A stretch of 64,000 nt of DNA, taken from NCBI GenBank assembly GCA_029202525.1, contig CP119325.1, positions 1,005,001 to 1,069,000 of the forward strand, in the 5' to 3' direction. The notes beneath the pieces are model-generated. The model did no database searches, had not been told where the DNA came from, and was given only the letters and a program-made list of their open reading frames with translations. The position numbers and the translations under genes were made by a program. This document shows, in pieces, positions 24,159-33,670 of this stretch; position 1 is the stretch's first letter; each line of letters starts with the position of its first letter. This DNA is from Candidatus Pseudomonas phytovorans (GTDB taxonomy: Bacteria; Pseudomonadota; Gammaproteobacteria; Pseudomonadales; Pseudomonadaceae).

Positions 24159-24659
24159 ATGACCGTATTACGTTACCTGCAAGCCTACCCCCCGCACCTG
24201 CAAGAGCAGGTGCGGCAAATGATCGACAGCGACCGCCTGGGCGAGTACCTGCAGCGCCGCTACCCTGACCGCCATGACGTGCAAAGCGACAAGGCGCTGT
24301 ACGGCTATGCCCAGGACTTGCGCCAGCAATACCTGCGCAGCGCGCCGAACCTGGACAAGGTGCTGTTCGACAACCGTCTCGACCTGACCCATCGGGCCCT
24401 GGGCCTGAACACGGCGGTGTCGCGGGTGCAGGGTGGCAAGCTCAAGGCGAAGAAGGAAATCCGCATTGCCTCGCTGTTCAAGGAAGCTGCACCGCAGTTC
24501 TTGCGCATGATCGTGGTGCACGAACTGGCGCACCTGCGCGAGCGCGATCACAACAAGGCGTTCTACCAGCTCTGCCAGCACATGGAGCCGGCCTACCACC
24601 AACTGGAATTTGACCTGCGCGTCTACCTGACCTATCGGGAGCTGCCGGGCAACTGTTAA
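24159..24659 (+). CDS. YgjP/SprT-like zinc metalloprotein
   Basis: 166 residues from the ATG at 24159; a TTG start at 24120 would abut the cfcR stop but adds an unlikely tail. The motif VVHELAHLRERDHNKAFY (H121, E122, H125, then H131) is the HExxH...H zinc site of the YgjP/UPF0758-like predicted metal-dependent hydrolases (WLM/M48-related). The N-terminal half is helical and has no signal peptide, so it is cytoplasmic. Substrate unknown. The winged-helix gene follows 12 bases later and is probably cotranscribed. Confidence 0.75.
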   Translation: MTVLRYLQAYPPHLQEQVRQMIDSDRLGEYLQRRYPDRHDVQSDKALYGYAQDLRQQYLRSAPNLDKVLFDNRLDLTHRALGLNTAVSRVQGGKLKAKKEIRIASLFKEAAPQFLRMIVVHELAHLRERDHNKAFYQLCQHMEPAYHQLEFDLRVYLTYRELPGNC

Positions 24660-24671
24660 GGACCACGCAGC

Positions 24672-24968
24672 ATGGAAGTGAGCAAGACCAAGAGCAGCTT
24701 CTACCGCCGGCTGTACGTGGCCTGGCTGATCGATAGCCAGACCGCGACCAGCGTGCCCGCCCTGATGGAGGCCACCGGCATGCCTCGGCGTACGGCCCAG
24801 GACACCATCGCCGCGCTGGCCGACCTGGACATCGTCTGCGAGTTCGAACAGCAGGAAGGCGCGCGCAACCATGCCGGGCATTACCGCATTCATGACTGGG
24901 GGGCGATCGACAAGCAGTGGATCATCCGCCATCTGCGCCAGATTCGCGAAGTGCTGGGCTATCCCTGA
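24672..24968 (+). CDS. Small winged-helix DNA-binding protein
   Basis: 98 residues. SFYRRLYVAWLIDSQTATSV, then VPALMEATGMPRRTAQDTIAAL (helix-turn-helix with recognition helix PRRTAQDTIAAL) and HYRIHDWGAIDKQW as the wing and following helix. This resembles short winged-helix proteins found in pseudomonads. AAGGACC precedes the ATG. Its targets are unknown; the close link to the YgjP-like gene suggests a shared transcript, not a shared pathway. Confidence 0.7.
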   Translation: MEVSKTKSSFYRRLYVAWLIDSQTATSVPALMEATGMPRRTAQDTIAALADLDIVCEFEQQEGARNHAGHYRIHDWGAIDKQWIIRHLRQIREVLGYP

Positions 24969-24992
24969 AAACCTGGGGGGCGCTCTGCGGCC

Positions 24993-25079
24993 TGTGGGAG
25001 CGGGCTTGTCCCGCGAACACCGGCAAAGCCGGTGCCATGCACCGCGTCGTCTGCTTCGCGGGGCAGGCCCGCTCCCACA
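24993..25079. repeat. REP pair, REPIN copy A
   Basis: 87-bp unit starting and ending with TGTGGGAG/CTCCCACA. The reverse complement of the unit at 45367-45453 matches it over all 87 bases with 5 differences (offsets 17, 47, 58, 71 and 74), including the spacer. The spacer holds its own ACCGGCAAAGCCGGT palindrome. It lies between convergent genes. Confidence 0.9.
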
Positions 25080-25094
25080 GGGATCGCGGAAATT

Positions 25095-25547
25095 TCAGCC
25101 CTTGCGCATGCCGATATGTGGAATGTCATCCTCAAGATATTGCTCACCCACAGCCACAAACCCATGCCCGGCATAAAACTCCTGCAAATGTGCCTGCGCC
25201 GACAGGTAAACAGGCACCCCCGGCCAGCAATGCTCAGCCGCTTCCAGCCCCTTCAGCAGCAAGGTATGCCCAAGCTTCAGCCCGCGCGCTTCAGGTGAGG
25301 TCACTACTCGCCCGATCACCACATCCCCGCCCTGTGACTGTGGGTCGAGCAAACGCAAGTAAGCCACCAGCTTGTCTTCCTGCCAGGCCATAAGGTGCAG
25401 GGTATCGCCGCTCAGGTCCTGGCCATCGACTTCCTGGTAGGCGCAGCACTGCTCGACCACGAACACTTCTGTACGCAATTGCAGAATGGCGTAGAGCTGA
25501 TCCTTGCCCAGGTCGGTGTGATGCTTGCAGAGCCAGTCGATGGACAT
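25095..25547 (-). CDS. elaA: ElaA-type GNAT acetyltransferase
   Basis: 150 residues. LYAILQLRTEVFVVEQCCAY followed by QEVDGQDLSGDTLHLMAW is the hallmark of the ElaA branch of GNAT enzymes; VVIGRVVTSPEARGLKLGHTLLLKGL is the acetyl-CoA binding motif A. The ATG at 25547 follows AAGGAG; the longer frame to 25604 lacks support. It would acetylate a small molecule or protein amine with acetyl-CoA; the substrate is unknown. It ends against the REP unit and is 72 bases downstream of the yccS-like gene on the same strand. Confidence 0.88.
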   Translation of the reverse strand: MSIDWLCKHHTDLGKDQLYAILQLRTEVFVVEQCCAYQEVDGQDLSGDTLHLMAWQEDKLVAYLRLLDPQSQGGDVVIGRVVTSPEARGLKLGHTLLLKGLEAAEHCWPGVPVYLSAQAHLQEFYAGHGFVAVGEQYLEDDIPHIGMRKG

Positions 25548-25618
25548 TGGCGCGAACTCCTTGGTTGGGCTGTCGATCTTCGCATGATGCGGGCCTGTGG
25601 CCAAAGCGACGGAGCAAC

Positions 25619-27802
25619 CTAGGCCGGAGTACTCTCCTTGATCAGGTGTGCTGCCAAGGTCCGCAACGGCCCCAGCTGCCGGCAGATCAACGCCAGCTGC
25701 GTCTGCACCAGCCGCTGGTGCTCATCCAGCTCTTCCGGCATCTGCTCCAGGGCATTGGCCAGCGCTTCTTCGGCATCGCTGTGAATCGCCACTGGTAGCC
25801 GTGCGGCCAGGCCGTTGGCAATCTCGTCCAGGCTGCTGGCCAGGCTTTGCCCGGCGCCTTCGATCAACTGCTCCTGCACCTCTGCAGGCAACGCCGTGTC
25901 GCGGTGCGCGCCCAGCCCCGAGAGGTAGCTGAGCAAGGTGTGCGACAGCACCAGGAAGCGAAAGCCCACGTCGGCCTCCTTACGGAAATGCCCAGGCTCC
26001 ATCAGCATGTTGGCCAAGGTAGTGGACAGCGCCGCGTCTGCGTTATGGGCATTGCGCCGGGCCAGGCGGTAGGCCAGGTCGTCGCGCTTGCCGTGGGCGT
26101 ACTGCTGCATGATCTGGCGCAGGTACACGCTGGCGCAGGCCAAGGTATTGGCCAGCGCTTTGTTCAAGCGTCGCCCTTGCCAGTCAGGCAGGAACAAGAA
26201 CACCGCCAAGATGGCGATCAAACTGCCCACCAGGGTATCGAACAGGCGCGGCAGGAACAGGCCATAGCCATCGCCGATCTGGTTGAAGCAGAACAGCACC
26301 ATCAGGGTGATCGCGGCCGTGGCCAAGGCGTAGCGGGTGGTGCGGTTGACGAAGAACACCACCCCGGCGACCACGGCGAACAGCGACTGGATGACCGGAT
26401 TGGGGAACAGGTCGAACAAGGCCCAGCCCACTGTCAGGCCGACCGCGGTGCCTAAGATTCGCTGCACCAGCTTGCGCCGGGTTGCACCGTAGTTGGGCTG
26501 GCACACGAACAGCGTGGTGAGGATGATCCAGTACCCCTGGGTCGGGTGGATCAGGTGCACCATGCCGTAGCCTATAGACAGCGCCAGCGGCAGGCGCAGG
26601 GCATGGCGGAACAACAGCGAAGTCGGCGTGAGCTGGGTGCGCAGGCGCTTCCACACGTCTTTCAGCGAGCGTGGCGAGCGGTCGAGCAGACTGCTGTCAC
26701 TGGCATCGGCCAGGCTGTCCGGGTTGCTGGCGGCGCTGAGCAGGCGGTCCAGTGTCGCCAGGTTGGCGGCCAGTGCCCGCAGCGAGCGCAACAGGCTGCG
26801 CCAGGCCGGGTTGCTCTGGATGCGCAGGTGCTCCAGCGAAGCGTTGAGGTCTTCGAGGGCTTCTGGATAACCGCTGGCCAGCACGAACGGCTGGCGCAAG
26901 CGTATCGAGCGGGCAAGCTCCTGGCAGGACGAGCCTTGTTTACGCAGCAGGCGCTGGCAGCGGAACATGACGTCGCTGTGGAAAAACGCCTCGGTCAGGC
27001 CGTTGTAGGGGTAGTGCGAGGCACTGACCCGCTCGTGAATGTCCTGGGCCAGGAAGTACAGTTTGAGGTAGCGACTGACCTTCGAGTTCGGCTGGCTGTT
27101 GCCCACCCGGTGCAGGATGATCTCTTTGGCTGCGTTGAGCGCTGCTACCACCTTGCCGTTCTGCTGGGCCAGCTCCAGCCGGCGGGCTTCGACGTCGAGG
27201 GTGCGGATAGGCTCGAACAGGCTGGCCTTGAGTTTGAGGTAGCTGCCCAGCTCGAAGAACAGCTTGGCCAGGCTCTGCTGCACCGGCTGGTTGGAAAACA
27301 GTGCCTGCCAAAGTACCGAAAGCAGTCCGTACCAGGCGGCGCCCGCCACCAGCAGCAGCGGCTCGTGCCAGAAGTCCGTCACCTGGCCACCGCGCTGGTC
27401 CACAGCGATCATGGTGTAAACCGCTGTGATCAGTGTGGCCGAAGCAATTGCACCGTAACGCTCGCCCAGGGCGCCGAGCATGGTCAGGCCGAACGCCGCC
27501 AGGGCCAGGGCGACGGCGAAGATCCAGGGGTAGGGGAACAACAACTCGACCGCCAGTGCAGCGATGGCGAAACACACCAAGGTAACGGCCAGGGCGCTGA
27601 GGCGGCCTTGCCAGCTGTCGTCGGTTTCGGCCAGGGCGCTGGCGATGATGCCGAGAAACAGCGGAATCAGCAGGGCCATCTCGTTCTGGTACCAGCACAG
27701 GGCCAGGCTGCCGGTGAGGGCAATGGTGACCCGGATGCTGTAGCTGAACTTGTCTTGGCCCCACAGGCGACGCAGTGACTGACGGAACGAGCTCGATGAC
27801 AT
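25619..27802 (-). CDS. yccS: YccS-like FUSC-family inner membrane protein
   Basis: 727 residues with two blocks of about five or six membrane helices (about residues 20-165 and 385-520) separated and followed by long cytoplasmic regions. ALLIPLFLGIIASALAETDD and FLPDWQGRRLNKALANTLAC are typical of the YccS/FUSC family, as is GYWIILTTLFVCQPNYGATRRK at the start of the second membrane block. Members are proposed efflux or membrane-maintenance proteins; no substrate is established. The gene is monocistronic or leads into elaA. Confidence 0.88.
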   Translation of the reverse strand: MSSSSFRQSLRRLWGQDKFSYSIRVTIALTGSLALCWYQNEMALLIPLFLGIIASALAETDDSWQGRLSALAVTLVCFAIAALAVELLFPYPWIFAVALALAAFGLTMLGALGERYGAIASATLITAVYTMIAVDQRGGQVTDFWHEPLLLVAGAAWYGLLSVLWQALFSNQPVQQSLAKLFFELGSYLKLKASLFEPIRTLDVEARRLELAQQNGKVVAALNAAKEIILHRVGNSQPNSKVSRYLKLYFLAQDIHERVSASHYPYNGLTEAFFHSDVMFRCQRLLRKQGSSCQELARSIRLRQPFVLASGYPEALEDLNASLEHLRIQSNPAWRSLLRSLRALAANLATLDRLLSAASNPDSLADASDSSLLDRSPRSLKDVWKRLRTQLTPTSLLFRHALRLPLALSIGYGMVHLIHPTQGYWIILTTLFVCQPNYGATRRKLVQRILGTAVGLTVGWALFDLFPNPVIQSLFAVVAGVVFFVNRTTRYALATAAITLMVLFCFNQIGDGYGLFLPRLFDTLVGSLIAILAVFLFLPDWQGRRLNKALANTLACASVYLRQIMQQYAHGKRDDLAYRLARRNAHNADAALSTTLANMLMEPGHFRKEADVGFRFLVLSHTLLSYLSGLGAHRDTALPAEVQEQLIEGAGQSLASSLDEIANGLAARLPVAIHSDAEEALANALEQMPEELDEHQRLVQTQLALICRQLGPLRTLAAHLIKESTPA

Positions 27803-27852
27803 GATGGCCTGCTAGGCAGTGATCAGAGGAATACCTTTCAGAACCGTTTACT

Positions 27853-27952
27853 GGGGCCGCTTCGCGCCCCTTCGCGGGCACGCCCGCTCCCACAGGTCCT
27901 ACACAGAACCCTGTGGGAGCGGGCGTGCCCGCGAAGGGGCGCGAAGCGGCCC
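27853..27952. repeat. REP pair with extended arms
   Basis: Long near-perfect hairpin: GGGGCCGCTTCGCGCC and GGGCGCGAAGCGGCCC arms continue inward through the TTCGCGGGCACGCCCGCTC REP cores. It separates the tandem HI0933-like and yccS-like genes. Confidence 0.85.
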
Positions 27953-28012
27953 AAATTCCGGTGCCAAGCACGGCCAGCAAGAAGCGTTCCGTGCTGCTGA
28001 ATGGATTCTACT

Positions 28013-29194
28013 CTACACGAACTGCGCTGCGGCGTTGGCTGATGCCCAGGCCCACTGGAAGTTGAAGCCGCCCAGGTGGCCGGTGACGTCGAGCACTTCT
28101 CCGATGAAGTAAAGCCCGGGGCTTTTCAGCGATTCCATGGTCTTGGACGACACTTCGCGGGTATCCACGCCACCCAGGGTCACTTCGGCTGTGCGGTAGC
28201 CTTCGGTGCCTGCCGGCACCACCTGCCAGTTCGCCAGTTTTTCGGCGATCTCGGCGAGTTCTGCCGGGGTGTACTGCTTCATGGGCCTGGACTCGAACCA
28301 TTGCTCGGCCAGCAAGTTGGCCAGCTTGCGGGTGAATACCTCGCCCAGCACGGTCTTCAGTTCGGCGTTGGCGCGTTCGGCCTGCATCTGTTGCAGCCAG
28401 GTCAGCGCATCGCGGTCCGGCAGCAGATTGATCTCGACCGTGTCACCGGCTTCCCAGAAAGACGATATCTGCAGGATCGCCGGGCCGCTCAGGCCGCGGT
28501 GGGTGAACAGCAGGTTTTCGCGGAAGCTGGTGCCGTTGCAACTGGCGGTGCAGTCCAGCGAGGTACCGGACAGCTCGGTGCACAGTGCCTTCAGTTGGGG
28601 CTCGGTGATGGTGAACGGCACCAGCCCGGCGCGGGTCGGCAGCAGGGTGTGGCCGAACTGGCGCGCCACCTGGTAGCCGAAGCCGGTGGCGCCCAGGGTC
28701 GGGATCGACAGGCCACCGGTGGCGATCACCAGCGACTGGCAGGCAAACTGGCCGCCGCTGGTTTGCAGCAGGTAGCCGGTTTCGGTCTTTTCGATCTGTT
28801 CGATGCTGGTGTGCATGCGGATCTCGGCGCCGGCCTGGTCGCATTCGGCCAGCAGCATGTCGAGGATGTCGCTGGCCTTGTTGTCGCAGAACAGCTGGCC
28901 AAGCTTCTTCTCGTGGTAGGCCACGCCGTGTTTGCTCACCAGTTCGATGAAGTCCCACTGGGTATAGCGGGCCAGCGCCGACTTGCAGAAGTGCGCGTTC
29001 TGCGACAGGAAGTTGGCGGGCTCGGTGTACATGTTGGTGAAGTTGCAGCGCCCGCCGCCGGACATGAGGATCTTCTTGCCTGGCTTGTTGGCGTGGTCGA
29101 GCAGCAGAACGCGGCGGCCACGGCGGGCGCTGAGCTGGGCGCACATCAGGCCGGCGGCGCCGGCGCCGAGGATGATCACGTCGGTGGAGTGCAC
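28013..29194 (-). CDS. HI0933-family flavoprotein (YhiN type)
   Basis: 393 residues starting with a GTG (complement of 192-194 in block 29191) preceded by ATGAGGT. MHSTDVIILGAGAAGLMCA is an FAD-binding GxGxxG; KKILMSGGGRCNFTN is the HI0933 signature; LVIATGGLSIPTLGATGFGY and GLYFIGEVLDVTGHLGGFNFQWAWASA close the FAD fold. The family consists of predicted NAD(P)/FAD oxidoreductases of unknown substrate. Flanked by REP pairs on both sides, so probably monocistronic. Confidence 0.9.
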   Translation of the reverse strand: MHSTDVIILGAGAAGLMCAQLSARRGRRVLLLDHANKPGKKILMSGGGRCNFTNMYTEPANFLSQNAHFCKSALARYTQWDFIELVSKHGVAYHEKKLGQLFCDNKASDILDMLLAECDQAGAEIRMHTSIEQIEKTETGYLLQTSGGQFACQSLVIATGGLSIPTLGATGFGYQVARQFGHTLLPTRAGLVPFTITEPQLKALCTELSGTSLDCTASCNGTSFRENLLFTHRGLSGPAILQISSFWEAGDTVEINLLPDRDALTWLQQMQAERANAELKTVLGEVFTRKLANLLAEQWFESRPMKQYTPAELAEIAEKLANWQVVPAGTEGYRTAEVTLGGVDTREVSSKTMESLKSPGLYFIGEVLDVTGHLGGFNFQWAWASANAAAQFV

Positions 29195-29214
29195 GGTGTT
29201 ACCTCATAAATTGC

Positions 29215-29337
29215 CGGGGCTGCTTTGCAGCCCATTCGCGGGGCAAGCCCGCTCCCACAGGATCTCCACAATCCTTGAGATCGGCGAAGTACCTGTGGGA
29301 GCGGGCTTGCCCCGCGAATGGGCCGCATAGCGGCCCC
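29215..29337. repeat. REP pair
   Basis: Inverted REP units with GGGGCAAGCCCGCTCCCACAGG and its mirrored partner, flanked by GGGGCTGC and GCGGCCCC arms, between the tandem HI0933-like and dbpA genes. Confidence 0.85.
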
Positions 29338-29345
29338 AAAATAGG

Positions 29346-30731
<1,386 letters not shown>

Positions 30732-30795
30732 GAGGCGGGCCTGCGGTGCGAAGCGAAAAATGCCGACCAGTCTACCAGCCTCGTGGCCATTCGCC

Positions 30796-32223
30796 CTACG
30801 ACTCCATGTGTTCTTCCGGACGACGGGCACGCCTTCCGTCCGTCGGCGCCAGTTGCAGGAAGATTGCCGCCGCCAACATGGCCATCACGCCGATGGTGAC
30901 GAACGTCAGCTGGAATGCCCCCAGAGTAGTCTCCACGCCGTCGGCGCTGCCCGCTGCGGTGAAGCCACCGAGCAGCGCGCCGGCACAGGCCACGCCGAGA
31001 CTCAGCGACAGTTGTGCAACGACCGACAGCAAACTGTTGCCGCTGCTGGCGCTGGCGTCGTCAAGGTCGATCAGGGTTACCGTGTTCATGGCCGTGAACT
31101 GCATTGAGTTGACAGCGCCCAACAGGCCCAGCTGGATCAGCAGCACCGCATACGGAGTCTGCTCGTCGACCAGGCCGAGGCTGGCCAGCAACAGGCCCAG
31201 CAGCAGCGTGTTGCCGGTAAGGATGATGCGGTAGCCGAAGCGCTCGATCAGCGGCCTGGCTACGGATTTGGCGATCATCGCCGCCGCCGCAAGTGGGATC
31301 ATGCTCATGCCCGCCTGGGACGGCGAATAGCCCAGCGCAATCTGCAGCAACAGCGGCACCAGAAACGGTAGCGCGCCGCTGCCCAGGCGCGAAAACAGGT
31401 TACCAAGAATACCGATGGCGAAGGTGCGCGTGCGGAACAGGTTGGGCGAGAACAGCGGCTCGGGATCACGCCCGGCACGCAGCCAGTAAGCAGCCAGGCA
31501 AGCCATGCCGGCGAACAGCAGCAGCATCACCCGCAAATGCGGCAGGTGCAGCTCGCCCAAGCCTTCCATGGCAATGGTAATAAGCACCATCGCCGCGCCA
31601 AACAGCAGGAAACCCGGGGTGTCGAAACGGGTGCGCTCGGCACCACGCAGGTCAGGGATGAACTTCCACACGGCATAGCAGCCGATCAGGCCGACCGGCA
31701 GGTTGAGCAGGAAGATCCAGTGCCAGCTGAGGATTTCCACCAGCCAGCCGCCGACGGTTGGGCCTAGTAGCGGCCCGAGCAGGCCGGGAATGGTGATGAA
31801 GCTCATGATCCGCACAAGCTCGCTGCGCGGGTAGGCGCGCAGCACCACCAGCCGCCCGACCGGCAGCATCAACGCACCGCCCAGGCCCTGCACCACGCGG
31901 GCGAAGATCAAAAAGCCAAGGCTGTTGGCGGCTGCGCACAGCAGCGAGCCGAAACTGAACAGCAGGATGGCGCTGAAAAAGATGCGTTTGGTGCCGAAGC
32001 GGTCGGCGATCCAGCCCGAGGCGGGGATCAGCAGGGCCACGGTGAGCATGTAGGCGATGATCACGCCCTGCATGCGCAGCGGGTCTTCGGCCAGCGAGCG
32101 GGCCATGGCCGGCAGCGCGGTGTTGAGGATGGTGCCGTCCAGGGACTGCATGAAGAAAGCGATGGCCACCACCCAAGGGATCCAGCGGGCGGTGACGGGG
32201 TCCAGCGGGGTGCGTTCGGGCAT
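30796..32223 (-). CDS. MFS multidrug transporter, DHA2 (14-helix) type
   Basis: 475 residues from the ATG at 32223 with GAGGAAG ahead. The protein is a run of membrane helices. MQSLDGTILNTALPAMARSL in helix 1 is the DHA2 motif; GWIADRFGTKRIFFSAILLF is motif A; LGGALMLPVGRLVVLRAYPR and IPGLLGPLLGPTVGGWLVE (motif C, antiporter) follow. It resembles MdtD/EmrB-type drug/proton antiporters of the inner membrane. No adjacent membrane-fusion or outer-membrane gene is present, so it works alone or with proteins encoded elsewhere. Substrate unknown. Confidence 0.88.
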   Translation of the reverse strand: MPERTPLDPVTARWIPWVVAIAFFMQSLDGTILNTALPAMARSLAEDPLRMQGVIIAYMLTVALLIPASGWIADRFGTKRIFFSAILLFSFGSLLCAAANSLGFLIFARVVQGLGGALMLPVGRLVVLRAYPRSELVRIMSFITIPGLLGPLLGPTVGGWLVEILSWHWIFLLNLPVGLIGCYAVWKFIPDLRGAERTRFDTPGFLLFGAAMVLITIAMEGLGELHLPHLRVMLLLFAGMACLAAYWLRAGRDPEPLFSPNLFRTRTFAIGILGNLFSRLGSGALPFLVPLLLQIALGYSPSQAGMSMIPLAAAAMIAKSVARPLIERFGYRIILTGNTLLLGLLLASLGLVDEQTPYAVLLIQLGLLGAVNSMQFTAMNTVTLIDLDDASASSGNSLLSVVAQLSLSLGVACAGALLGGFTAAGSADGVETTLGAFQLTFVTIGVMAMLAAAIFLQLAPTDGRRARRPEEHMES

Positions 32224-32242
32224 GACTTCCTCGTTTGTCAGT

Positions 32243-32343
32243 GCCGGCCCCTTCGCGGGTAAACCCGCTCCCACAGGGAAATCACCACATTTGAGGGCAG
32301 TGGAGATCCTGTGGGAGCGGCTTTAGCCGCGAAAGGGCCGGCA
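32243..32343. repeat. REP pair
   Basis: Inverted REP units flanked by GCCGGCCC and GGGCCGGC, one with GCGGGTAAACCCGC and the other with GCGGCTTTAGCCGC in the core, between the tandem MFS and TldE-like genes. Confidence 0.85.
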
Positions 32344-32350
32344 AATCCAG

Positions 32351-33670
32351 TCACAATGTCAGGGTCAGGCCTTTGACCAGCGCCCCAGGTAAATGGCTCG
32401 ACCCGGTGCTGCGCTGTCCATAGGTGCTGGTCGACAGGATCATCTCGCGCTCCTGGGTCAGGTCCTCCAGCTGGCTACCGAGCAAGCTGTACAGGCTGTC
32501 ATCGAAACGCATTGTGCTCACCGGCCCCTGAATCTGCCCGTTTTCCACCCAGAAGGTGGCGAAGCGGGTCAACCCGGTCATCCGCGCCGCCGGCAGGTCA
32601 GAGTAGTTCAGGTACCACAGGTTGCTGATGTAGAGCCCGGTGCCCAGCCGCTCAAGGATCTGCCCGTGGGCCAGATTACCCGGCGCCAGGCTGAGCGCAC
32701 AGGGCGATTCGTAGCTGTCGGCACCATTGGCCAGCAGCTCGAATTCGGCTGCACTGCGTGCACTGGTCAACCGTTGCTGCGCCTCGCCTTGCTGGATCAA
32801 CGGCACATCCAGACGTGGCGCGCCTTCATCGGAAAACGCCGGGCTCAGCGAGCCGCTGACCTGCTCAGTGAAATTCACCAACGGGCTCAGTCGGGCATCG
32901 CCGTTGTACAGACGCTGCAACGCGCTGTTGCCGGTAGCCAGGGCCTGCGCGGAAAAACTGCCCCAGCAGAGCATGCCGGCAATTTCGTCCATGGCCGCAG
33001 GTGCCAGGTACGCCCGGTATCTGCCGGGTTTGAGGGTGACTGCCGGGCGGCCAAGGAAACCCAGTTGCTCCCTTGCCTGGCGCAGGCGTGCGCTGAAGTC
33101 GTCGGCGCTCCACAGTTGCCCGGCGTAGTTGGCTTTCACCGCCTGGCCGTTTTCGTGGAAGAGGCTCCAGTCGAAGTTGAAACTGTTGGCCTGGTGCCAG
33201 CCAAAGGCTCCGAACGAACTGGCGAAGCCCCGGCAGATCGGGCCGGCGGCGTAGATGCCGACCAGGTCCAGGTCACCGGCCTCGCTGTCGAGCAAGGCCA
33301 GCACTTCGTCCAACTGGGGCAGGGGTTGTTCCTGCAGGCTGTGGCTGTGCCAGGCGCTTTCGTCCAGGCGCAGGTAAGGGTCGACGGCCAACAGCGGCAA
33401 GGTCTGGCGCAGTTGCGCCAGGGCTTCGGCCAGGCGCTGGCGGTCCAGTTGCACGTCACCACTCAAGGTCAGTTGCTGTTCCGCCTGACGCCCGTCCCGG
33501 ACCAGCCGCAGTTGCGCGCTGGCCTGGCTCACTTCGCCGGCCTGGCGCACTTTCGCGTGGTTGAAGCGCACAAATTGCGACTGTTCGGCGCTGTAGCCCA
33601 GGGTGAACTGCTCGCCTGTTTGCAGGGCGGCCCGCACATCGCCGACCAAGGCTTCGAAAGTGTGTTTCAT
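32351..33670 (-). CDS. TldE/PmbA-like subunit of a TldD/TldE-type metalloprotease
   Basis: 439 residues beginning MKHTFEALVGDVRAAL; the frame upstream to 33904 belongs to the overlapping TldD-like gene region. It has the TldE/PmbA fold pattern: AALQTGEQFTLGYSAEQ, repeated beta-strand regions, and the C-terminal GLYISNLWYLNYSDLPAARM and RFATFWVENGQIQGPVSTMRF, and no HExxxH zinc site, as expected for the non-catalytic partner. Its ATG overlaps the TldD-like stop (TGATG), giving translational coupling. TldD/TldE heterodimers degrade or trim peptides such as microcin precursors. The main tldD/pmbA genes of pseudomonads lie elsewhere, so this is probably a second pair. Confidence 0.85.
   Translation of the reverse strand: MKHTFEALVGDVRAALQTGEQFTLGYSAEQSQFVRFNHAKVRQAGEVSQASAQLRLVRDGRQAEQQLTLSGDVQLDRQRLAEALAQLRQTLPLLAVDPYLRLDESAWHSHSLQEQPLPQLDEVLALLDSEAGDLDLVGIYAAGPICRGFASSFGAFGWHQANSFNFDWSLFHENGQAVKANYAGQLWSADDFSARLRQAREQLGFLGRPAVTLKPGRYRAYLAPAAMDEIAGMLCWGSFSAQALATGNSALQRLYNGDARLSPLVNFTEQVSGSLSPAFSDEGAPRLDVPLIQQGEAQQRLTSARSAAEFELLANGADSYESPCALSLAPGNLAHGQILERLGTGLYISNLWYLNYSDLPAARMTGLTRFATFWVENGQIQGPVSTMRFDDSLYSLLGSQLEDLTQEREMILSTSTYGQRSTGSSHLPGALVKGLTLTL

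Noticed and set aside
24991..25082. CRISPR-like alternating repeats
   Set aside because: Only two inverted units per locus with REP cores; no direct repeats of constant spacer length and no cas genes.
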